A stretch of 64,000 nt of DNA. Origin: CAYJLF01 sp964371055 (GTDB lineage: Bacteria; Eisenbacteria; RBG-16-71-46; CAIMUX01). Made by a program: the position numbers and the translations under genes. This document shows positions 1-6,640 of the stretch, piece after piece (position 1 is the first letter of the stretch; each line of letters begins with the position of its first letter). The notes beneath the pieces were generated by a model, which worked only from the letters and a program-made list of their open reading frames with translations, was not told the DNA's origin and did no database searches. The DNA lies in contig CAYJLF010000019.1 in assembly GCA_964371055.1 (NCBI GenBank), positions 1 to 64,000 on the forward strand. The letters run 5' to 3'.

Positions 1-109
1 GGCGCGCGCGGCCCTCATCTGGGGCGCGCCCGCGAACAACCTCGCACAGTTCCCCCCCCCCGGGGGGGCGCCGGGGGGCCCCGGGCCCCCCCCCCCCCCC
101 ACACGCGGC
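1..109. other. Low-complexity G/C homopolymer edge
   Basis: The first hundred bases contain long runs of C and G: a C-run at about 52-61 followed by G, and a C-run at about 86-100. They end just before the stop codon of the first gene. Nothing coding is supported here. The runs look more like a poorly resolved contig end than a biological element, but the sequence alone cannot prove that. Confidence 0.5.
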
Positions 110-736
110 TCAACCGACCCCGGGAGAGTTCCGCTGGAAGATGGTGTGCACCGATCCGTCCTGGTCGCGCCGCACCCAGGCCCGAAACCCGCGCTTGCAC
201 ACGACATCGATCAAGGGCGCCGGCTCGAACGGAGTGGTGAGTTCGAGGAGCTCCTCCCCGGCCAACGCCTCAGCAGCCTTGACCACGTCTCCCAGCGGAT
301 GCTCCCCCCGAGCGAGCGCCGGACGGACATCCATCGTTCGAACGACGCGGGCTGGGTCGAACCAGGCGGGCGCCGGCCCGCTCGTCACCGCACCGGCACC
401 GCCGGGAGCACCCGTCCCGGCCATGCCCGCCCCGGCGGCGGCGCCACATCCGCTGGGCGCCGTTTCCAGCGCCCCCGTCGCCGCCGTCTCGGCGGCGTCC
501 CGGGTGGCTTCCCCGCCCGCGGCTTCGCGCAAGGTCTTGATCAGGGCCTCCGGATCGAGCCCGCCCACCTGGGCCACCTGCCGCAGCGTCGCCACCTTCG
601 CCACCGTCGCGCGCAGCACCGGGTTCTTCAGCCGCTGGAACTCGGGAGAGAGGCGGATGAGCGTTTCCTCCAGCTCCGGGTGGCGCCGCAACAGCTCTCC
701 GACCTTCGTCTCCGGGCCGATGACAGAGTCTCCCAT
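110..736 (-). CDS. DUF1858/DUF2249 domain protein
   Basis: 208-residue cytoplasmic protein. The N-terminal ~70 residues look like DUF1858 (opening MGDSVIGPETKVGELLRRHP), a small helical domain found with hemerythrin and redox proteins. A Gly/Ala-rich linker (about 75-125) follows. The C-terminal ~80 residues, starting near VRTMDVRPALARGEHP, look like DUF2249, a TusA/SirA-like fold. The ATG at 736 is preceded by GGGAGGAG. It lies 65 bases downstream of the DUF438-hemerythrin gene on the same strand, so the two probably form one unit. Proteins of this type often occur with nitric-oxide or oxygen response genes in anaerobes. That role is inferred from the family and the neighbour; the biochemical function is unknown. 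Confidence 0.75.
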   Translation of the reverse strand: MGDSVIGPETKVGELLRRHPELEETLIRLSPEFQRLKNPVLRATVAKVATLRQVAQVGGLDPEALIKTLREAAGGEATRDAAETAATGALETAPSGCGAAAGAGMAGTGAPGGAGAVTSGPAPAWFDPARVVRTMDVRPALARGEHPLGDVVKAAEALAGEELLELTTPFEPAPLIDVVCKRGFRAWVRRDQDGSVHTIFQRNSPGVG

Positions 737-801
737 CTGTGTCTCCTCCCGCCGCGATCGACGCGGCCGAACGCGGCTGATCCGACTGGACTGTCGTTCC
801 G

Positions 802-2106
802 TCAGGCGCGATCTGCGCCGTAGCTGAGCAACCGCTGCTCTCCCTCCAGTCGGCGAAGCGCGGTCAGATCCTGCGAGACCTCCATCGTTCCCAGGTAGCG
901 CCCGTCCACATCCCGCACCGCGAAGTACTCGATGTGGATGAAACGGCCGTTGAGCTGAATCCAGAATGCGGCGCGGTCCTGCCGACCGGCGCGGAAGTCC
1001 TCCACGATCTGCTGCACGACATGGACCGAGGAGGGGGGATGGCACTGCTGCACCTTGCGGCCGAGAATGGCGACGTTGCGGTCGAAGATCCGCTCGGCCC
1101 CCTGCGTGAAGTAGCGCACGCGGTCGTCGGCGTCGACGAAGGTGAGATCGAACGGCAGCGTGTTCAGAACTCGGGTCAACTCGTCCACGGTGAAGCTCCC
1201 CGAGGGCATCCGGACCACTCCCGCCGAGAAACCGGCGTCGCCCGCCTGGACCCCCTCGGGCGGTGCCCCGGACGGCGCCACCGCCGGCTCTCCCGCCGGA
1301 ACCGCCCGCTCCCCGGCCGGCTCGTCTTCCCACTCGAGAGGCTCGATCAGGCACCAGCCGATCTCCGCGCTCTGGCGGGAGACGGCGCGCCACTCCGCCT
1401 CGGTGAGATGGTCGAGGCTCATCGGGAAGAGGATCTGCTCCTCCTTGAAGATCATCTCCGCCACCGCGGCCGCGGCCGGAGCCAGCACCAGAGACGCCGC
1501 TGCCGCGAGATCACCCGACTCCCCCTCCGCCGCAGCGTCGAGCGCCGCCAGCGCTCCTTTCAGCAGCTCGCGCGCCTCGTCGTCCTTACCCCACATGACC
1601 GAGGAGGGGCCCGTAATGCCGCGTGCCTCGAGGTAGGGAAAGAGGAGGTTCTCCTTGCGACGGTAGTGCCGATCGACCTCGTGCAGGCGGAGATACCGCT
1701 CACGCAGACGCGCCGCGATCGGCCCCGCCGGTGCGTCCGCGGGGAGTGCGGCCAGATCGCGCAGCAGACCTTCGATCACGCCCACCTCGACCTCGAGGGC
1801 GCGGTTCTCCCGCCGGAAGAGATCGATCGGATGCCCCGCGTCCGGTACCCGCGCCGCGGTGACATCAATGACCCCCTTGAGCGCGGCGCTATGCACGTCG
1901 CAGAGTTTCAGCACTTCCTCGATCGGAAGCGTCCCCTCCGAGATCAGCTCCTGCTCGACCTCCACGACCAGTCCGTAGGGCACCTCGCCCATCAGTCGCG
2001 CAAGTTGCGCCCGCACCGCCTCCGGCGCCGTTCCCTCGTGGAGTTGCATGATGAGGTGCTTCAGGGCTTCCTTCTTCATGCGAAGGTTGTCGATCAGTTC
2101 GCTCAT
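802..2106 (-). CDS. DUF438-hemerythrin-PAS sensor-like protein
   Basis: 434-residue soluble protein with three recognisable modules. The N-terminal ~75 residues are DUF438 (MSELIDNLRMKKEALKHLI). A hemerythrin-like HHE region spans about 85-240, with candidate iron ligands in LHEVDRHYRRKENLLFPYLE and EEQILFPMSLDHL. A PAS domain occupies about 310-425. Hemerythrin domains bind a di-iron centre that reacts with O2 or NO, and PAS domains bind cofactors or ligands, so the protein probably senses or scavenges a diatomic gas. The ATG at 2106 was preferred over an in-frame ATG 14 codons upstream because DUF438 begins exactly there. An FNR-like palindrome lies 75 bp upstream, fitting anaerobic or NO-responsive expression. 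No output domain is present. Confidence 0.8.
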   Translation of the reverse strand: MSELIDNLRMKKEALKHLIMQLHEGTAPEAVRAQLARLMGEVPYGLVVEVEQELISEGTLPIEEVLKLCDVHSAALKGVIDVTAARVPDAGHPIDLFRRENRALEVEVGVIEGLLRDLAALPADAPAGPIAARLRERYLRLHEVDRHYRRKENLLFPYLEARGITGPSSVMWGKDDEARELLKGALAALDAAAEGESGDLAAAASLVLAPAAAAVAEMIFKEEQILFPMSLDHLTEAEWRAVSRQSAEIGWCLIEPLEWEDEPAGERAVPAGEPAVAPSGAPPEGVQAGDAGFSAGVVRMPSGSFTVDELTRVLNTLPFDLTFVDADDRVRYFTQGAERIFDRNVAILGRKVQQCHPPSSVHVVQQIVEDFRAGRQDRAAFWIQLNGRFIHIEYFAVRDVDGRYLGTMEVSQDLTALRRLEGEQRLLSYGADRA

Positions 2107-2180
2107 GGCTTCTGAACCCCCTGGGTGTTCGATCTTTGTTCCGGTCAAGGCAGTGTCCGCCGGCTGCCCGGTTGCACGCC

Positions 2181-2194
2181 TTGATCCAGGTCAA
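2181..2194 (-). promoter_or_regulatory. FNR/DNR-like binding site
   Basis: TTGATCCAGGTCAA matches the FNR-family consensus TTGAT-N4-ATCAA at 9 of 10 defined positions. Its centre is about 81 bp upstream of the DUF438-hemerythrin start. If it acts from -41.5, the start site would fall near 2146 with a poor -10 (GACACT on the minus strand, 2152-2157). The match to the gene's likely role in O2/NO handling makes it credible, but binding is not shown and no FNR gene lies in the window. Confidence 0.5.
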
Positions 2195-2395
2195 GCTTCC
2201 CGGAAGATGTCGAAGACTCCACGCGCGGGTCCGCCGTGGTCAACAGCCGACTCGCCGGGCTCCAAGTCCGCGACGTACCTCGGTCATCGGCCACGATCCC
2301 GCGGAGATACGGACGGAATCCCGGTCAATCTGATCGATGCGCGCCGGCCGGCGTTCGGGCCTCCACGAATGGTGCTGAGCCGCTGCCCGCGCGGA

Positions 2396-2404
2396 TGTTA
2401 CGAT
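2396..2404 (+). promoter_or_regulatory. Possible extended -10 for mlaE
   Basis: TGTTACGAT resembles an extended -10 element (TGnTATAAT). It sits 60 bp upstream of the GTG start of mlaE. No good -35 is visible at 16-18 bp spacing, so this is a weak prediction. Confidence 0.25.
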
Positions 2405-2463
2405 CACCGCGTCGCGGCGGGAAGCGGGACCGTTGCGTTCTGTTCCGATCACTCCGGAGGAAC

Positions 2464-3264
2464 GTGAACACGTCCATCGCAATGAAAGCGCTGCGGGCGC
2501 CGTTCCGCACCGTCGGCCGTTCCTTCGAGTCGGTCGCGAGGCACGTCGGGGGGATGGCGATCCTGATCTGGAGGATCGCGGACGCGGTGCTGCGGGGTCG
2601 GGTCTCGTTCCGGGAGGTGGTGTCCCAGGGATACTCGATGGGCGCCGAGAGCATTCCCCTCGTCTGCGTGACCGGGATCCTCTCCGGCCTCGTCACGTCC
2701 CAGCAGGGCGGATACCAGTTCACGACCGCGGTCCCCCTGTACGTGCTGGGCAGCGTCGTGACCGAGAGCATCATCCTCGAGTTGGGTCCGGTCATGACGG
2801 CGTTCGTCCTGATCGGGCGCGTCGGTGCGCGGATCACGGCCGAGCTCGGCACCATGAAAGTCACCGAACAGATCGACGCGCTGCTGTCGCTGGGACGCGA
2901 TCCGGTGTCCGTGCTGGCTGCCCCCCGGGTGATCGCAGGGACCTTCGCGACGCCGCTGCTCGTCGGGCTCGCGAACACCGTCGGGGTCTTCTCCGGGCTC
3001 GTGGCCGCTCGCTCGACGGTGGGCCTCGGGACCGAGTCGTTTCTCTACGGAGCTCAGCTGTTCTGGCACAGCTTCGATCTCCTCTACTCCCTGACCAAGG
3101 CACTCGCCTTCGGCTTTATGATCCCGGTCGTCTCCTGCTACATGGGGTTTCGCACGCGCGGAGGCGCGGAGGGCGTCGGCCGCGCCACCACGTCATCTGT
3201 CGTCATCATGATCATCACCGTGCTCCTCCTCGACGCCCTCTTCCCGCCTCTCTTCCTGAACTGA
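2464..3264 (+). CDS. mlaE: MlaE-family ABC permease
   Basis: 266-residue integral inner-membrane permease of the MlaE family, part of an MCE-type transporter that moves phospholipids between inner and outer membranes. The family core is clear: hydrophobic helices and the conserved stretch LELGPVMTAFVLIGRVGARI leading into AELGTMKVTEQIDALLSLG. The GTG at 2464 was chosen because GGAGG (2456-2460) sits just upstream; an in-frame ATG at 2482 is the alternative. It heads a plus-strand operon with mlaF, 7 bases downstream, and mlaD. No MlaB (STAS) or MlaC gene accompanies it. Substrate is inferred from the family. Confidence 0.92.
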   Translation: MNTSIAMKALRAPFRTVGRSFESVARHVGGMAILIWRIADAVLRGRVSFREVVSQGYSMGAESIPLVCVTGILSGLVTSQQGGYQFTTAVPLYVLGSVVTESIILELGPVMTAFVLIGRVGARITAELGTMKVTEQIDALLSLGRDPVSVLAAPRVIAGTFATPLLVGLANTVGVFSGLVAARSTVGLGTESFLYGAQLFWHSFDLLYSLTKALAFGFMIPVVSCYMGFRTRGGAEGVGRATTSSVVIMIITVLLLDALFPPLFLN

Positions 3265-3271
3265 GTCGCGT

Positions 3272-4042
3272 ATGATCGAGTACCGGGAAATCTACAAAGC
3301 CTTCGACGTGCCGGTCCTCTCCGGGGTCAGCCTGACCGTGGAGACGGGGCAGTGCCTCGCAATCGTGGGGCCCTCCGGGACGGGTAAAAGCGTCCTGCTC
3401 AAGACGACGAACGGCCTGCTCCGGCCCGACCGCGGGGATGTCTTCATCGACGGCCAGTCCGTGTTCAACTCCGGCAGAGAGGCGTTGGAGAAGATCCGGC
3501 GGAAGATCGGGTACGTATTCCAGTACGCTGCCCTCTTCGACTCCATGACCGTCTACGAGAACGTCTGCCAGGGTCTCGTCGACGGTGACGTATGGCGGAA
3601 CCGCTCGCCCGAGACGCTGCGCAAGGTGTGCGAAGCCCTCGAGGACGTGAACCTCGAACCCGACCAGATCCTCAACAAGCAGCCGGCCGAGCTCTCGGGC
3701 GGGATGCGCAAACGGGTCGGCCTGGCCCGGGCCATCGTGGGCAACCCCGAGATCATCCTCTACGACGAGCCTGTCACGGGCCTCGACCCCGTCAACACCG
3801 CCACGGTCAGCCTCCTGATGACAGCCATCCGCGAGAGGATGCGGATCACCGCGGTCGTCGTCACGCACGACATCGAGCAAGCCGTCGGGATCTCCGATCA
3901 CATCGCGCTCCTCTCGCACGGCAAGCTTCGCTTCGTCGGAACGCCGGCGGAGTTCCAGGCGAGCCCGGACCCGGTCGTGCGGGCCTTCGCCGACCGACGG
4001 GCCGCCACCGCAGCCGCCCTCAAGATCATGGAGGAATCGTGA
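3272..4042 (+). CDS. mlaF: MlaF-family ABC ATPase
   Basis: 256-residue cytoplasmic ATPase that powers the MlaE/MlaD lipid transporter. Walker A is GPSGTGKS (about residues 32-39), the ABC signature is LSGGMRKR (about 143-150) and Walker B with the catalytic Glu is IILYDEPVTGLDP (about 163-175). The H-loop histidine is in VVVTHDIEQA. Length is normal for the family. The ATG at 3272 follows the mlaE stop by 7 bases, and the TGA overlaps the GTG start of mlaD, indicating translational coupling. Confidence 0.94.
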   Translation: MIEYREIYKAFDVPVLSGVSLTVETGQCLAIVGPSGTGKSVLLKTTNGLLRPDRGDVFIDGQSVFNSGREALEKIRRKIGYVFQYAALFDSMTVYENVCQGLVDGDVWRNRSPETLRKVCEALEDVNLEPDQILNKQPAELSGGMRKRVGLARAIVGNPEIILYDEPVTGLDPVNTATVSLLMTAIRERMRITAVVVTHDIEQAVGISDHIALLSHGKLRFVGTPAEFQASPDPVVRAFADRRAATAAALKIMEES

Positions 4043-5022
4043 GCATAGAGAACTCTCCTTCCACCCCGTCACCGCAGGGGCAGATCCCGGGCGAAGAGAA
4101 ACCACTCCCCGCCCTGACGCCATCGCGGTTCCTGGATCGCGAACTGCGGGTGGGCGTCTTCGTGATCCTGGGCATCGCCGCCATCCTGACGGCGCTGTTC
4201 ACCCTCACCGACGCCGCCCTCTTCCGCGGCCGCTACCTCGTCCGGACCGTGGTGGCAGACGCAGGGGGGATCCGGCGGGGCGATCCCGTTCAGATGCGCG
4301 GAGTCAACATCGGACGGGTGACATCCTTCGGCATCGCGCCGGACGGCGTCACCGTCAACCTGGAGATCGACGGTCAGTACCCGATCCCCTCCGACTCGCA
4401 AGTGGAGTTGCGTTCGAGCAGCCTGCTCGGCGGAATGGTGGCGAACGTCGTCCCCGGGGTCTCGGACCGGAGAGCGCGCCGGGGCACGACTCTCCCCGGA
4501 TCCGTCGCCAAGGGGATCTTCGACCAGATCGACGACCTTCAGGCCTCGGCGGGCAACGCTCTCGTCCGGGTCCAGAGTCTCCTCGACGACCGGACGATCC
4601 AGAACATCCATGACGGGGGCGACGACCTGCGGACGCTGATGCGCCAGCTCAACGAGGTGGCGGCGGAACAGAGGGGGGAGTTCGCGGCGCTCACCGGAAG
4701 TCTTCGTCGCACGGCGGAGTCGCTGGAGAAATCCGCCTCCGGACCGGAGATCGACCGATCCCTGCGGCGGATCGACGTGGTCACGACGAAGCTGGACAGT
4801 ATCGCTTCGGCCCTGGACCGCACCGCGCAGGCGGCGGAGACCATCCTCGCGCGGATCGAAAGGGGCGAAGGATCGCTCGGCAAGCTCACGACGGACGATG
4901 CCCTCTATGACAATGCCGCGGAGGCCGCGGCGACCATGAAGCAGGCGGCGGAGGAGTTCGCGCGGCTGGCGGCCGACGTTCGCGCCGAGCCGAAGAAGTA
5001 CCTGAAGCTGAGTCTCTTCTAA
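4039..5022 (+). CDS. mlaD: MlaD-like MCE-domain protein
   Basis: 327-residue substrate-binding protein of the MCE family. A short cytoplasmic N-terminus is followed by one transmembrane helix (VFVILGIAAILTALFTL, about residues 36-52). The MCE domain follows at about 65-150, including GIRRGDPVQMRGVNIGRVTS and VELRSSSLLGGMVANVVPG. The C-terminal half is a long predicted helical/coiled-coil region that could span periplasm. GTG at 4039 overlaps the mlaF TGA and has GGAGG 4 bases upstream. It probably forms the periplasmic ring of the MlaFED complex. The protein is longer than the ~180-residue E. coli MlaD, as in many non-proteobacterial members. Confidence 0.9.
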   Translation: MSIENSPSTPSPQGQIPGEEKPLPALTPSRFLDRELRVGVFVILGIAAILTALFTLTDAALFRGRYLVRTVVADAGGIRRGDPVQMRGVNIGRVTSFGIAPDGVTVNLEIDGQYPIPSDSQVELRSSSLLGGMVANVVPGVSDRRARRGTTLPGSVAKGIFDQIDDLQASAGNALVRVQSLLDDRTIQNIHDGGDDLRTLMRQLNEVAAEQRGEFAALTGSLRRTAESLEKSASGPEIDRSLRRIDVVTTKLDSIASALDRTAQAAETILARIERGEGSLGKLTTDDALYDNAAEAAATMKQAAEEFARLAADVRAEPKKYLKLSLF

Positions 5023-5125
5023 CGGGACGAGGAAAGGACCGGCACGGTCGCGCCGGCGACGGCCGCGAGCCGATCAGGGCGCGATGAGGATGGCGGCGGC
5101 CGGCGGTACGGCACGTGAGGTAACG

Positions 5126-6625
5126 ATGGCAAGGCGTGTCTGGTGGATCGGCGGTGTCCTTCTGGCCCTCGCCGGCGCCGGTCTTCTCGCGTGGCGCTCG
5201 GAAGTCCTCCCGATCCGGGTGGAAGCGCCCGAGCCCTCGCTCACGGCCGATCTCGCGGACACCCTCTCCCCGGTGCCGCCGTCGGTTCTGGTCGCTCCCA
5301 TCGCTTTCGATCTCGGACCGGCCATCGCCCGGTTCGAGGAGGACGTCCCCCGCCGTTTCGGTTCGATGGAGCGGCGGCTCCGCTCCGACAGCACCGCCCG
5401 CGCTTCGATCGCCTTCACCGCGAGCCGATCCCCGTTCCGCGTCAGCGTCGAGGGGAGCGAGATCGACATCGAAACGGTGCTCGAGTACGAGGGACGCGTC
5501 TGGTACAACCCGCCGCTCGGCCCGGAGGTAAGCGCCGGCTGCGGGGGAGGCGACGATCCGAAGCCCAGGCTGCTCCTGCGCATCGTCTCCACCCCGACGT
5601 TCACTCCCGCGTGGCAGCTGCGCACGAGTACACGCCTCGAAATCGCGCCGTTCAGCAACGAGCCGCGGGACCAGTGCCAGGTGACCATCCTCAAGATCGA
5701 CGTCACCGGCAAGGTGGTCGGTGCCGTGCGCGAGCGCATGACGCGTAAGCTCGCGCGGCTCGACCGGCACATCGCAGAGAGCGACACCCGCGGCCGGATC
5801 GAGGAGATCTGGCGGAAGATGGAACGACCGATCCGGCTCACCGACGGAGTGTGGCTGCTGCTCCAGCCCGCCGGGGCGCAATTGGCGTCGTTCCGCGGCG
5901 CGGGAGACTCGCTCGTCGCCGTTCTGCGCCTCGAGGCGCGGCCGAGGATCGTCACCGGCGCCCGCCCGCTGGAAAGCACCCTGGTCACGCCCCTCCCGCC
6001 GCTCCGCACGGTGGCCGGCGCCGACCTCGACCCCGGGATTCATCTGCTTCTCGAAGGGATCTTCTCCTACGACGCCGCGACCGCCTTGATGCAGAAGCAG
6101 CTGGTCGGGAAGGTGATTCGCATGGCCGGGCGCCCGGCACGCATCGAGGGTGTCACGCTGCAGGGGATCGGGGGCGGCCGCGTCGCCCTCGGCATCACCT
6201 TCAGCGGGGCGGTGCAAGGGCGCGTCTTCCTCACCGGGACTCCTCGGCTCGATCGGGAGACCAGGCAGCTCTCGGTCGCCGACCTCGAGTTCGACGCCGG
6301 GACGACGATCGTACACGGGCCCCGATTCTCGTGGTGGCAAGGAGACGTGGTGCGCAGCTTTCTGCGCGCGAAGGCGGTGATCCCCGACTCGGCCGCGCTC
6401 GCGGGGGTCGAACGCCTGGCCGTGCGCGGGATGAACCGGGAGCTCGCCCCGGGGGTAAGACTGGAGGTGACGCTGGACGACTCGCGCGGCCTGGCCATCT
6501 CCGCCACGCGCGAACACCTCGTCGTGCGCGCGCGGGCCGAGGGGCAAGCGCGGCTCGATGTGGATCGCGTGCTGGCCAGGGTCCGGCACCGGCCGCCGCC
6601 GAGCGAGGGATCCGAATCCGAGTAG
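5126..6625 (+). CDS. DUF4403 family exported protein
   Basis: 499-residue protein. It opens with a basic-hydrophobic signal or anchor (MARRVWWIGGVLLALAGAGL) and continues as a beta-rich extracytoplasmic domain recognised as DUF4403, with family-typical segments SVLVAPIAFDLGPAIARFEE and WLLLQPAGAQLASFRGAGDS. ATG 5126 was chosen over an in-frame ATG at 5084 because GAGG precedes it and the signal sequence begins there. It follows mlaD by 103 bases on the same strand and may belong to the same envelope unit. The family's function is unknown; I infer only periplasmic or outer-membrane-facing location. Confidence 0.75.
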   Translation: MARRVWWIGGVLLALAGAGLLAWRSEVLPIRVEAPEPSLTADLADTLSPVPPSVLVAPIAFDLGPAIARFEEDVPRRFGSMERRLRSDSTARASIAFTASRSPFRVSVEGSEIDIETVLEYEGRVWYNPPLGPEVSAGCGGGDDPKPRLLLRIVSTPTFTPAWQLRTSTRLEIAPFSNEPRDQCQVTILKIDVTGKVVGAVRERMTRKLARLDRHIAESDTRGRIEEIWRKMERPIRLTDGVWLLLQPAGAQLASFRGAGDSLVAVLRLEARPRIVTGARPLESTLVTPLPPLRTVAGADLDPGIHLLLEGIFSYDAATALMQKQLVGKVIRMAGRPARIEGVTLQGIGGGRVALGITFSGAVQGRVFLTGTPRLDRETRQLSVADLEFDAGTTIVHGPRFSWWQGDVVRSFLRAKAVIPDSAALAGVERLAVRGMNRELAPGVRLEVTLDDSRGLAISATREHLVVRARAEGQARLDVDRVLARVRHRPPPSEGSESE

Positions 6626-6640
6626 ACAGCGTGTCGGCAG

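Larger units (their letters stand above)
2107..2463. other. Divergent intergenic region
   Basis: 357 bases between the divergent DUF438-hemerythrin gene and mlaE. It contains an FNR/CRP-type palindrome (2181-2194) facing the minus-strand gene, and a possible extended -10 element (2396-2404) facing mlaE. I see no convincing open frame, RNA gene or terminator in the rest. Confidence 0.5.
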
